Source of the DNA: Capsicum annuum
Taxonomy: Eukaryota; Streptophyta; Magnoliopsida; Solanales; Solanaceae
Assembly (NCBI RefSeq): GCF_002878395.1
Contig: NC_061115.1
Location: forward strand, 54,585,685 to 54,649,684
DNA length: 64,000 bases
Reading direction: 5' to 3'
A program made the position numbers and the translations under genes. Below the pieces are notes generated by a model. It had not been told where the DNA came from, searched no databases, and saw only the letters and a list, made by a program, of their open reading frames with translations. Each line of letters opens with the position of its first letter. Positions within the stretch are counted from its first letter, which is position 1. Shown piece by piece: positions 1 to 11,814 of the stretch.

Positions 1-1498
1 TGATTCTGACCGCTGAACAAACTGGTAACTCATCATACTTGGAACTACGAGAGTACATGATTCCTTATCATATGCATGAACACGAGCTATGATCATGAAA
101 CTAAAACATAAAGCATGAGTATGTATCGGAACAACTAAAGCAAACTGCTAAAATCAGAATAGATGGAACATCATTATTTCCTACGGCCAATTTCACAACT
201 TACCGACACTTCTATTAGCATCTGAAAACTTGACTTGGTCACTCGTTCTATCATCTCCCCTTTAGATTTAAGCCATTTCTCTAAGCTTGTGAACCACTAT
301 ATACACTTTGGTATAAACTAAAATTACTTTACTCTAGAGTCGGGGATATAACAATACACATAAAACTAAACTTACCCTATAAGACGGTATCTTCATGTAT
401 AACAACCAATGCTAATACCTCCTTCTAAGATTCAACCCTTAGGTTTCTATAGCCCCAAAAGTCATCATATAATATCTTAAACATTCACCAAATTAGATTC
501 TTCTAACACTAAATATGGATATCTCCAAACCTTTGATGGACCACACCACTTCGGTCATAGTCTACCAGCATCATGCCTGCAAACTTATATTTCAAAACCA
601 AGAGAATCAAGATTAAACAAAAAGGCTCAACATCATTAATCATAACTCCATAACTTAGCTATCAAGAACATCACATATTATCTAACTAATCTTTCTCCAC
701 CTAGAAACTCAACGGTACTACTAACCACACAATATGCAATGATCCTTGAAAATAATATAGCCCTATATCACCTTGGGCGTACTTCTACATCATACTTACA
801 TCATCAAACATGATTATGAATCAAATAAACTTAAGCTCTTGTATACATTGTTCAAGCCTACTAGATCACTTTCACACAACTAATACCCACCACATCAATT
901 CATTATATCCACCTTGATCACCATCTACTATTCCAACTTTGTGTCTAGTTCTACTACGATAAACCATAACTTCACACAATTTTCTTACATGTCAAACATC
1001 TGAAAATATTAATTTGGCAAAACTTCATCACAGTAAGGATCAATCATATCAATCATAATCCTATGATCTATCTTATTTAAAATCTATTAACACATCTTCT
1101 TTCTACACATCATTACTATCTACCCCTTTCATATAGCTAAACTTTATTCATAGCTCTATATTCCCAACTAAACTCTCTCTCGCAATCTCAGGGGCATCTA
1201 AATTAACACCACTCATCTACCAAGTACCTTCATCAATAACCTATAATATTTTTGCATGACAAACACCGTCAATAACATTTTTCATAGTTCAAGTAAGCAA
1301 TAACTCACCTTAACTAAAAACTTTTTCTCTACCTTACCTTCTACTAAACTAACACATCGGGACGTATCACTTCATAACCAACTCAATCTCATACAAAAAT
1401 ATTCAGCCATACATATATTCAATAAATTACCCTTACCACTTTTCATGACATTACGCCACTAAACCCCAGTTTCAACCAATACAAGAACAACAAGTTGT

Positions 1499-1628
1499 TA
1501 GTGAATCAAAATTGGCCCCACACGGCTCTACTAGACTTTGATTTTGTGTTTTGAGCAAGAAATGAGATGAATAACAAGGCAACTATGCTAGTGAATCGAA
1601 AGAGCTCCACACAGCTTCACTAGACTTT
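1499..1628. repeat. Diverged direct duplication inside the non-coding internal region
   Basis: Two blocks of about 41 bp (1499-1539 and 1588-1628) share the frame TAGTGAATC...CACACRGCT...CTAGACTTT, separated by about 48 bp. The left ends (CTAGTGAA) and right ends (ACTAGACTTT) also carry short CTAGT/ACTAG inverted arms. A local duplication is likely; function unknown. Confidence 0.55.
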
Positions 1629-2505
1629 CAGTTTCAACAACACAATGATAACAAGATTACAGGAGATAGAAACTTGACACACAACATTCAATGATCTATA
1701 AATACACATCTTACTCTTTATAAATAAAAAAAATTTGAGTCAAACACTTCCCCTACAGACTACTATACAATCCACACATGCTACTAGCTACCACATTAGT
1801 CTATCACTATAAAATGGTAAATCATTCTCAAACATCAATTATTCAACTAAACATATTTATCTACACAAAAGTCTCCCTCACTCTAGTTTCTAACTTTGAG
1901 ACTTCACATCACCAACTTCTTGGTCCAATATCACTACTAATAGGTCAAGACATCATCACTTTAACTTATACTACTACTCAAGTGGAAATACAATTCCAAT
2001 ATTCTTTTACACATTATTCCCGCTGAAGCATGACGTCTGCAATATAAATTTTGAAAAGGACTGAATACACTTAATACGGCAGGCTGAAAAGCATGATTTC
2101 ATCAGAATAAAAGTTCACACTAGAATCAATACACCTTGGAGCACTAACGGAATCTTCACAAGTCCTTGCATAAATTTTAAACTCTTATATGGCTTAATCA
2201 GAAAGGACCATACCGTTTAGACTCTAAACTTCTGCACTTGAATCACCCCAATAATGAGACGTATATGGGCATATCAAAGTAAGAAAAGAATTAGGATGAA
2301 TTTACTTCTGTATGGATGACACCATAGCAAAAATTAGAGTATGTAAGAGGAACACTCTAACTCCATAGCATGAACAAGAACATGAAGAAAGAGAGATATT
2401 TCTAAACTCCTAGTAGCCTCTTACCTATAAGTGTGGCGCGCTACACACCCATAAACAAGACTCTACCTAACGCGATTTTGAATATACCTTGGGACCCCGA
2501 ACCGT

Positions 2506-2517
2506 GCTTTGATACCA
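2506..2517 (-). other. Primer-binding site, initiator tRNA-Met type
   Basis: On the minus strand this reads TGGTATCAAAGC, one base from the usual TGGTATCAGAGC complementary to initiator tRNA-Met. It lies a few bases after the LTR end, as expected for minus-strand DNA priming, and fixes the element as minus-strand with its 5' LTR at 2522-4807. Confidence 0.8.
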
Positions 2518-2521
2518 AGTT

Positions 2522-4807
2522 TTTCATGACCCAAATTGGGGCCTTAGCTATGATGAGTGTCTCGAACCATGAAGGCCCGAACGCCCTTCTAACTTGTAAT
2601 CACATACACTGTTCATAAGAAAAATAATGCGTAAATATATACTGAAATGGACACATGTTCATTAAATATGAATTTAAATCATAATGAAAGCTAAAATTCA
2701 AAAAAAAATCCGAACGATATCTGACTCAGTTTGTGAAATCTCTACTACATGCAAAAACCCAACTGTCTGAAAATTGGGACAAGGCCCGCAGTAGACCAAA
2801 ACATACTAATGATAAATAACCAAAGTATGTAGGCCTTATAATACATAGAAGGCTTACCACGGGACTCTGCACTTCTACCTGGAGAAAATCTATTACTTAT
2901 CGGGCCCCCTAGATTGAGCCTTAGAACCTGGAAGGTAGGGGGATCAATACAAATGTACTGATATGCAAAGAAATCCAAAATAAAGCTTGTATATAAATAA
3001 AATAGTTGAGAGCTAGACATAAACTTCATGAAAGATATAATTTCAAAACACATGGGCATTTTTTAAAACATAAAAACTTTTTGTCAATGCAAGTCTATTC
3101 TTCGTATTACTTCTGAGTTAGGTGGAACTCCCCTACAAGTATGATATTCCACGGGCTATATGGAATTCGCCATTGACTCGGCGGGGAAGCCCCCAATCCA
3201 AGTGTGCCACAAGGGTTGGAGTGTCTAAGCCTAATACGCCACAGGAAACTAGTCCAGCGTAAAATAATATACCCAGATTGGCAAATCATGATTTTGGGCA
3301 ATGAGTTGCCTGAACTCGTTCCTTCTTAAGGGAACCACCTAAGATCTCTTTATGCCTAATTTTAGCCTGTTCTGAAACATTCATCATTCTAGTTTCAAAA
3401 CCTAAAAATCAGATTTCAAACATGCATTCTATTCTGTTCTAAATTAACATGGCATTATCTATGTTGGTGTCGTTACGTCAAGACTTGCAAGCCCTATTTC
3501 TGAGCCATAATGTATCATGCATGATTATTTCATCAAAAACTCATTTCATACCACCCAAACATGCAAATATTATGAGAGATTTCATGTTCTGAAAGAACAA
3601 GTCAAAACTATGCAAGGATTATCATTCTTTCAATAACAATGTGGTGGTCCTGAAATCTTTGTCAAACCATGCAACTATTTCCATTAGATATTTATATTCA
3701 ATATTTATCAATACAAACAACCCTCTCTTTTGATTCAAAAATCATATTCATGTCATAGTATAAATCAATACATTTTGTATCATGCTTTTCAAGTTGCATT
3801 TCAAACAAATCCATATCATATGAAAAATGTAATAAATCATATCAAAAGAGGGATTTCATGTGAGTCATGCTCTCAATTCAAACATCACATTAAAAAACAT
3901 ACATACATATACATAGGATTTCAAATCACTTCGGGGGAAGGCCTAAAGACTAAAGAATATTGATTAAAGCTTCTAAAACATGCTAGTGATGGTAAAATTC
4001 AAACCCTTTCCATAAAATCATGATTTTAAATTTTTAGCATGAATTAAAGAAGCTTTCTTTGCCCATAATTTTGTAGAAAAATCCCACGTACCTTAATTTA
4101 TGACTCTTGAATGAACTCGTGCTTTAGGGATGCTATTCGAACAATTGATGGGTGCTTCTTATAGCCCTCGCAATGGAGATTCTGAATCTTGAAGAATTAT
4201 TAAAAATCTACGGTGAAATTTTACGATATTTTGATCTTTAGGTTGAAACCCTAAGAAGTGTTCTTGGTGATTTTGAGAGAGAATAACCTTATTTTGGTGT
4301 TTAGGGGATTTAATCCCGTTTTATGGCTGAATAGGGTGGTGAAAAATACCACTTTTGCCCTTAAAAATACGAAAATAGAACCTGGAAATTAGGTGCGTGC
4401 GATAGAGTGTGCGTCGCACGCTAATCACGCGATGCTACTACCCCAGTCACGAAAATGTCCATAACTTTTTGCTCGAGTATAGGATTTTGGAGAAATTGGT
4501 ACCGTTGGATAGATAATTCAAAGATATTTCATTTGATAAATAGTAAGCCCTCTAATTCATTATATACAAAGAGTAATGGTTGATTGAAGTTGTCCTAAGT
4601 TTTGACACTCACTCAAACTTAAATGATACAAAAGCTTTCAACTCGTCCTTGAGTTATGGGACCTCTATGATCTCAATTCATGCTCAAATAGGTTCTCACA
4701 CTACATAATTGATTAACATGAAAAATTTGCATAGAATTTATAGCTTTTGAATCATCTACACATAGAAATGATGGTTTTTGTTCTAGCCCAAAATGCGGGG
4801 TGTTACA
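2522..4807 (-). mobile_element. 5' LTR of the minus-strand gypsy/LARD-like element
   Basis: On the minus strand the LTR starts TGTAACACCCCGC at 4807 and ends near GTCATGAAA just before the primer site, about 2.29 kb. The same start recurs at 62268 in another element. The terminal CA seems mutated. A GC-rich palindrome (GCGTGCG at 4395-4401, CGCACGC at 4415-4421) lies about 390 bp from the LTR start, with a TATA-like TATTTTTAAGG downstream. The LTR inserted into the protease region of the next element; a possible TSD starts at 4808, but its partner is outside the window. The right boundary is firm, the left good to a few bases. Confidence 0.8.
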
Positions 4808-5330
4808 CGTCACCTCTATTCTCTCCTCAACACCTAGTATATCTAGCACACTATCCTCTATAATAACATCCTTATCAATAGTGTCTATCCTAGACACCAC
4901 CCATATATTTTTTGGCTGTTGTACTATCAATTACATGTCAAAAATTACTTACTCATCATTCAGTTTGAGGGTGATCTCCCCCAAGTCCATATCAGTCAAC
5001 ACCTAAAAGTGTATAGGAAGGGACCACCCAATATAATGGGGGCTTAAGAATTAACCTCACAATCAAAACCCATGAAATCAGTGGGGAACATAAAGAATGC
5101 CACCCTTACTTCTACATCACACAACACACCTATCGATTACTTCATAATGAGTTAGCCATTAACACCTTTATGGATGTATGTTTGAGTTACCTCATCCTCA
5201 ATATCTTGTACACAACCAATGGAATCACATTTACTCCTAATACCAAGTCACATAAAGACTGTTTGATATTGAAAGGCCCAATAGAACACAAAATAGTGAC
5301 TGCTCGGGGATCCTCCTTCTTTGGGACTAA
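4808..5330 (-). pseudogene. Athila/Tat-type retropepsin relic
   Basis: Minus-strand translation in shifting frames gives recognisable pieces of the Athila/Tat aspartic protease: SLCDLVLGVNVIPLVVYK for the active-site block (family form DLGASINLMP), then FPTDF, DCEV, APIILGGPF and LKLNDE, then a linker VVSRIDTIDKD. The catalytic DLGAS reads DLVLG, and several stops and frameshifts interrupt it, so it is dead. It follows gag in the expected order. The LARD-like element cuts it off at 4807, so no downstream RT can be judged. The lineage is confident, the residue-level reading approximate. Confidence 0.75.
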
Positions 5331-5384
5331 CAGTAAGGAAGGGGTCACACTATAAGAGTGTACATGATCATTGGACTCGATGAC

Positions 5385-6880
5385 CTAATCCTCACCACTA
5401 TCATACTTAAAATTATTATCACCCCATGTATACTTCTTAGAATCCGCCTCAAGTGTCTCATCACTCTCAGTGTTATCAATCTTTAACTCCCCATTTTTAG
5501 GTACAGGGGGATCATCAGTAGTGGCACCACAATTAGTGGCGATAGCTAGACAATGAACGATGTTTGAAGAATTATGCATTGTGTTATTTTGGAGGGTACC
5601 CGAATGTCTTTGATGCAAAGTGTCAGACATCTTCCCAAACTGATGCTCTAACTACTTGATGGCAGTGGCATTAGATTCAACCTTTTGGGTCAACCCTGAA
5701 ATTTAGCCTTAGTATCCTTAAGGCTATTCTCCTTATTTTCTTGATCCTTTATCAACTTGATCAGCATCTCTTCCATTCTTGATTTTGTATCTCGTATGCT
5801 AGGTAAAATGTACCTATCACCCTTCTCTCTATAGTTATCCTTCTTTATCCAGCCATTAGTTCACTCCCTATTATGGTCTCTATATCTATCATAATAGTTC
5901 TGACCTTGGTTTTCTTGCCCTTGGGCTCAAAAACCCGCCAACTAACGATCTAGATAGTTTGTTTCCTTCTCTAAATCTAACTCTTAATATTTGGAAGATC
6001 CACCCTGTGCTTTTACTACATTCACTTTCTTAGAACTTGCTGCTGCAAACTACTTTGCTAGAACCCAAGATCAGTTCTTAGCAGCACAATCTCTTACACT
6101 ACTAAATCATCATCTACTTTCTGGTCGTAGGAGGCACCAATAGCATACGTGCTAGATCCTCTCTTAGCCATTTAAATTTTCCATCCTCGATTAGTGAGCG
6201 AGATCTAATCTAACATCTCCAAAGCTGCCTCACAGCTCAGTCTAATAAAAGCTCCTCCATAGATGGTGTTTTTCATGGCTTTAGAACTGATGGTCAAAGC
6301 TTTGTAGTATATCTCTAACAGGCTTGTCCCTAAAATCCAATGGTTGGGCACCATACTCAACTTTTTTTTGAACCTGAACCAAGCCTCGTACATAGATTCT
6401 GACTGTATCTGCCTAAAATTATAAATCTCATTCTTAAGCTGCAAGATCCTGTATAGAGGAAAGAACCGATTTAACAATTGCCTACACAACTTGTTCCATG
6501 TAGTGATAGATCCTCTTGGCAGTTCCCCTAGCCATAAAGATGTTTATATAGTAAGTCAGAAAGGGAACAACCTCAGTCTAAGCACCTCATGATTTACCCT
6601 TGGATTGGTATACGAACTATAGATACTAATGAATTTTCAAGGTGCATTTTTGCATTATTGGTAGGTAAACCCGTAAATACACCCTTTAGATTTAATAATT
6701 GGATCATTACGTTTGTTATGTTAAACTTAATGCCGAGGGGAAAATAGGAGGGAAAATATCTCCAGTCTCTGGTGGCTCAACGTACCCTAGATCTTCTTCA
6801 TTATCCTTATATGGGTGCAAGTATTGGTACGCTGGGATCACTTGAGCACGACTACCTCTAGCTCTATTTTGATTTCCCAT
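5385..6880 (-). pseudogene. Athila/Tat-type gag relic
   Basis: A likely start codon on the minus strand (6880-6878) opens a frame beginning MGNQNRARGSRAQVIPAYQ, the basic N-terminus of Athila/Tat gag. Further on comes the retrotransposon gag core, LPRGSITTWNKLCRQLLNRFF then LKNEIYNFRQ and EAWFRFKKKL (about 6205-6545), and near 5385-5630 the C-terminal linker with a MSDTLHQRHSGTL block. Stops and frameshifts separate the pieces, so no full Gag is made. Gag would form the virus-like particle in the cytoplasm. The interval 6881-7250 is leader sequence between gag and the primer site. Relatives at 21.4-22.3 kb and 28.3-29.4 kb support the call. Confidence 0.8.
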
Positions 6881-7251
6881 CGAGTGCTGCTCATAGTCTA
6901 TTACCTGTCTCTATTCAACTAACTCTGTATCTCGAGCTATGTATTGGGATTCTCCTACTCTGATTAGCAGCTCATGCTAATAACACCCTTATCTGCTAAT
7001 CAATAATGTCCTAAACTCTTTCAAAAGGAAGGGAAGGCACATCATCACGAACCCCTTCATGAATATCATCTCTTTTTGTTTTTTTCATCCTACTAGGTGT
7101 TTGTAGGATCCTCCCTTGTTCCTGATTCACTGGGAGTAAGGGATTGCCTCTACTTTGTATGCTAGGCGTACACCGGCATATACCCAACTAAGAACAAAAA
7201 CAAAAGACCAATAAACTGCAACAATTTTGATTCATAACTCAACATTGTACT

Positions 7252-7268
7252 CTCCGGCAATGGTGCCA
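7252..7268 (-). other. Primer-binding site, tRNA-Asp type
   Basis: On the minus strand it reads TGGCACCATTGCCGGAG, a slightly mutated form of the tRNA-Asp complementary site known from Athila-type elements. It lies five bases inside the LTR edge at 7274 and matches the cleaner copy at 29702-29720. Confidence 0.8.
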
Positions 7269-7273
7269 AAATT

Positions 7274-7794
7274 TGATAACACCCGAGCATCACATGCAAT
7301 CTAAAGATTATGCAGTCGTTGTCAAATGTAGTAGCCCAACTTTTCTCACATCTATAAATATTTTATAAAATAATTTTGACATAATTTTTGACTTAAGAGA
7401 AATAGGAGTTGTCGTGGAGGCCGATTAGGGTCAAATCCCAAAGGAATAAGTATAATTGTGTCTCTCAGATGTTGTAATCAACGGGAAAAAACTGGAAAAG
7501 TAAATAGGGAGATTTAAGTAGAAATATTGACAAGTAGCTAATATCAACTTCTATTGTAATCAATCATAGGTGAAAACTAGGATTGTGTTCCCCCTAGATT
7601 CTCAACTCTGTAGGCTTATCATGCTTTATTGAACTAACTCGATACCTTGCATGCAGAATCTGATAAGTTATGTACCATTACCAGTCTTTTGGACAAGCTG
7701 AAGGATTTCACCTTTTACCTTTTGAGTCTCAGGATATCGCCGTACTACCCTAATCTTGATCCCAATTAACTATTACCTTTTTAGTCTCTAGTTA
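7274..7794 (-). mobile_element. Athila/Tat-type 5' LTR, left part
   Basis: The LTR begins TGATAACACCC (plus view) directly after the primer site. It is interrupted after 7794 by a solo LTR and resumes at 11815. Flanking AGTTA copies at 7790-7794 and 11815-11819 show the two parts were once contiguous. It resembles the LTRs at 22.6 kb and 29.7 kb but belongs to a distinct subfamily. Confidence 0.8.
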
Positions 7795-9444
7795 TGTCAT
7801 GGCCCGATTTTTGAGTCATGATGGAACCTACCATAACCCACCAGTAGGCAAGCCAACACCATAACCCGGAGCTAATGAAATGGGTTACCTTGGTAGGAAC
7901 GTCCAACATGGACCCTATATGGGAACACAATATAACAACGACATTTCACAAAGAAACAACTAACATTCAAATACCAATCCCATGACCTGATAGTATTAGT
8001 ACAAGAGCATCTTTACATTTGACAATAGAAACTACAACTCAACGTCTAATAGTCTTATATAGTCTTATACATTCGTTTTGAATACAAAAGACAAAATAAG
8101 GATAGAAGGGAAAAAGGGCAACTCGAACTCCAACAGCTCACCCTGTCTCCTGATGATCAACACCACACGATCTCGACTCAATAGCGGCAACTAGAACTCA
8201 AGTCTGCACTAAAAAGGTACAGAAGTGTAGTATGAGTACCAAAACATGGGTACTCAGTAGGCATCATCGGTCGACTGAGCTAAATTATGATATAAGGATA
8301 ATATAGAGTAAAACAATAACTTAAAGTCAAGGTACAAAATCAAACCTGAATCTTCATTGGTATCACTGTCTAAATAACCAATCAACTAGAACAATAGTAC
8401 GACATTCCATATTCACATATTCCATAACTTTCATACAATATGAGTAATCGCTTTGGAAGCATAAATCCATATATATATATATATAATGACAATTATGTAA
8501 TTACCATAATCAACACAACTACCATCATTAGAGTATAAATCAAAAGAACTTACCATAATGTCCCATAATGCCGGGAAGTACACTTAAGGAAAACAAACAA
8601 AGAACACGACATGGTGTCCCATACCATCGGAAAGTACACCAAAGCCGCGGATTGTACATTCCCATCATGGCCTCGTACTGAGGTCTACAATCATCATCAA
8701 TACCTCAATTTGACACAACGAAGCCGATATCACCATAACATGGTTATAGTTATTTAATCTCTAACTCATTATTAACTCCATACCGAGTCTATATTAGTTA
8801 TCCTCCATTTCCATGATCCACTATTATGCAAGTCTTGTAGGTTACTAGTCATCAAATAAGAAAAAGCTACAAATTACCAAAACTATTATTTATTCACTCA
8901 TCACAAAGCCACCTTTTAGTTAGCCTCCTAATTATATAAGTCATCAATTAATCCACCACGCATCACATAATAGATGTCAACTTAACCACTCATCATACAA
9001 TACTAGGTCTATTATCATTGACCAGTCACAACCTTAAGGACTAGTTTCCATATTTTAGTTAAGTAAGGTCCACCAACTAGTTCACTAGGCTTCTAGCCTA
9101 CAAGTCTTAGTCATTTATTAGAGACAACTAGTTATCACATAATCAACTTTACTAGGCAAAATTCCATAGCATAACCATTTATCCAAGTTAAGTAGATTTA
9201 CTAGGTGAGCGCTTAGTTCTACACAAGATTACACATATCAATTAGACTTAACCCAATACTCGGTATAATCTACTTCTAGTTACTAATTAGAGTTAACAAG
9301 GGTCACACCTCTTAACTAGTGGTTAATGACAAGAATGAATAACAATTTACCAAGGAAGACATCATATCCTAAGCACACAAATGGATTTAGCCACACACAG
9401 TGTAACCTCATACATCCATGTATTCATATACACTAACCACACAT

Positions 9445-9768
9445 AACATCATCATAATATTTTTACCTCTTCTGGATTCATCGGGCATCATCATAACATC
9501 ATTATATCCTCCAAATTCAACAGGCATCATCATAAAATCATTATATCCTTCGGATTTACCAAGCACCATTATATCATCATTGTATCCACCGAATCACCAA
9601 GCATCATCATAACATCATTATATCCTCCGAATTCACCGGGCATCATCATAACATCATTATATCCTCCGAATTCACCGGGCATCATTATAACATTATTATA
9701 TCCTCCGGATTCACCGGGCATCATCATAACATCATTATATCCTCTGATTTCACCGGGCATCATCATAA
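9445..9768. repeat. 39-bp minisatellite, about eight copies
   Basis: The unit is 39 bp with the frame CATCATAACATCATTATATCC followed by TCCGAATTCACCGGG. The middle copies are nearly identical and the outer ones decayed. As 39 is divisible by three, the minus strand stays open over most of the array, repeating a 13-residue GYNDVMMMPGEFG motif. That frame is most likely a by-product, not a gene. Confidence 0.85.
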
Positions 9769-11346
9769 AATTAACACATACTCTAAGACAATGATATACA
9801 CATACATATATAGTCAAATTAATAAGCATATACAAAACATAATGATAGAGTATAAGTGATGTAAGGTAACACATACCATCATACTTTACTATTAATCATC
9901 ACTACATAATATAAGTAGATGCATGAGCATGAGTATCTAAATGATATACACAATCACCACTTTTCCAAGGTTAACATATTTATTAGGAAGTCAATCATAA
10001 GTCAAGTGCATGCTCTCTACATGCCTCTTTTACTCTCACTTTTCACAATACTAACTCCAAAGGAAGATCCTTCACATAATCATTAGATTAATTATTAGGC
10101 TTGGGTCATAGCAAGAGTGGTAACATAATTAGAGATTCACTTGGTGAAATCATCAATAATCCAGGAGATAGCATAACCATAGGTTCAATTTATAAAACTT
10201 TCCAAGGCTATCTATATCATGACAACAAGATAATCAATCAAGTATACACATTATCCAATCATCGACCACATGCATAACCGACAATCGGGTTTAACCATTA
10301 TAACCTTAATAACGTAACTCAGATGTTCCTCAAGTATCTAGGTCACTAAGAAATTACATAGTTCAAGCTTAACGTGGGTCAAGTCCCATTCATAAATCCC
10401 AATAATGCCAAAGTTCACTTCTACAAGACTAACTTCTACCCAAAATTAGGATAAATTATCTAAATCACACCATAAGAGCTTATCAATCCTTACTAGGCTT
10501 ATAAGGGAAAATTTTATTCAAGTATCCTTTCAAAGTCACCCCAAACACTAAGGCCAACTCATAACTAGTCATATATAGGTCATCATACTCTTAAGGTTAG
10601 TCAACAACATCATTCTCCTCTACTAGACCAACTAAAGTATTCTCATACAATTAATAAGACTACAAGCAGAACTATCCAAGGTTTTATAGCTATAGTCAAG
10701 CATCACATTTTACAAGTTTAATAGCCTACGAGGATCAACTAATCCCAAGTATCATCATTAATCCATTTATCATCTAAGACCCCACCAAATCTCATAAGAT
10801 ATCATAATTATACTATAATTAAGCTCAGTCCAGCTACAAGTAAGCCTAACCTACCTTGAGTCCTTGTAGCTCATGAACAAACAAGCTTTTACTTCCCTTT
10901 TCTTGAAGCTTCTTCCACGAGCCAACCTATCACAACACAATCTAAGCATTAATACAAGAATGAAAATACACATTATGGCATAATTGTGTTATGGGTCTAA
11001 AATGACACTAAACCCCTAAGTGGATCTCACCTTCGAAAAATGAGTTTCCTAGATCAACCCATTGTCCAAATATCATTAGGGAGCTATAACTCTCAAGAAA
11101 TTTAAGTAAATCAATCACATTTGTGGCCACAATTGCACTCAAAGACTTAGGGGTTTGGGGTCTAGAAATCAAGAAATTAATATCAAACTTGAAGAAATCT
11201 TACCTTAGATTTGTAGCAAAAATGGATTACATAAGTTATTCAAGATCCTAATCAACCCACAAGACTCACTTTAAAGATTTTACACTCTATTAGGAATTAG
11301 AGATCAAGAGGGAAGAACAGAATGCCAAAATTTTGGGCAAGACAAC

Positions 11347-11356
11347 CTTTAAATAG
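11347..11356 (-). promoter_or_regulatory. TATA-like box of the 4.0 kb solo LTR
   Basis: On the minus strand CTATTTAAAG lies about 460 bp from the LTR start and directly downstream of a GC-rich block, the usual place for an LTR promoter. It is a sequence match only. Confidence 0.45.
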
Positions 11357-11814
11357 GCTTTGCCCAGGCCTCGGGTAGAGCAGTCGCAGACCCTACTTGG
11401 CCGCGGTCGCTGTACCATATTCGCACATCTCCCACCGTGGTCACGGTATACCCCTCTATTCCAGGCTACGGCTGAATTTTAGAACTTGGTTTCGGGCTTC
11501 GGCCAATGCTACGAGATCTATTTGGAGTTTGTTTTGAGCAAATGAGATATGTAACCACATAGATTTTAATGTTTTGAATACGTTGGCAAAGTTGTATTGT
11601 ACATTTAAGGTCGTTGTACTAAATTTGTCATCCGATGGTCAAATAGAACTAACAAAGACTTCAAATTAAGAAAGTGGTTCTAAAAAAACAAATGAACTGC
11701 TAGGTAACTGAACTATCAATTCCATCAAATCACTAATGACTTGAGAAAGCTATGGAGAAGATATATAGGCAAAAATAATCAAGAACACAGACAATGACCA
11801 AAAGGGTCATTACA

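Larger units (their letters stand above)
1..2521 (-). mobile_element. Non-coding internal region of a gypsy-type (LARD-like) element, 5' side
   Basis: Reading on the minus strand, this lies directly downstream of a primer-binding site and a 5' LTR, so it is the 5' part of an element's internal region. The first 150 bases or so after the primer site look like the leader of Tekay/Del-type elements. No gag or pol frame follows: the minus strand has no frame with retroelement motifs, where an autonomous element would carry gag. The plus frame at 1778-2026 has no recognisable motif. I read it as a large non-coding derivative (LARD-like); the far end and other LTR lie left of the window. An alternative is a gag too decayed to see. 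Confidence 0.6.
7795..11814 (-). mobile_element. Solo LTR, 4.0 kb, gypsy type, TSD AGTTA
   Basis: The minus strand starts TGTAATGACCCTTTTGG at 11814 and ends CGGGCCATGACA at 7795, the TG...CA of an LTR. AGTTA flanks it on both sides (7790-7794, 11815-11819), a perfect 5-bp target duplication. No primer site, polypurine tract or coding relic is present, so it is a solo LTR left by LTR-LTR recombination. It is long for an LTR. Inside are a TATA-like box (11347-11356, minus), a GC-rich block upstream of it (11365-11480), a short TA run near 8471 and a 39-bp minisatellite. The sense of the LTR is inferred from its ends and the TATA position. Confidence 0.85.

Noticed and set aside
1778..2026. Open frame of 82 codons on the plus strand
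   Set aside because: It lies opposite the sense of the element, has low-complexity composition and no motif; likely chance in A/T- and C-rich sequence.
9418..9874. Open frames on both strands over the minisatellite
   Set aside because: They follow from the 39-bp period, divisible by three, and not from a gene.
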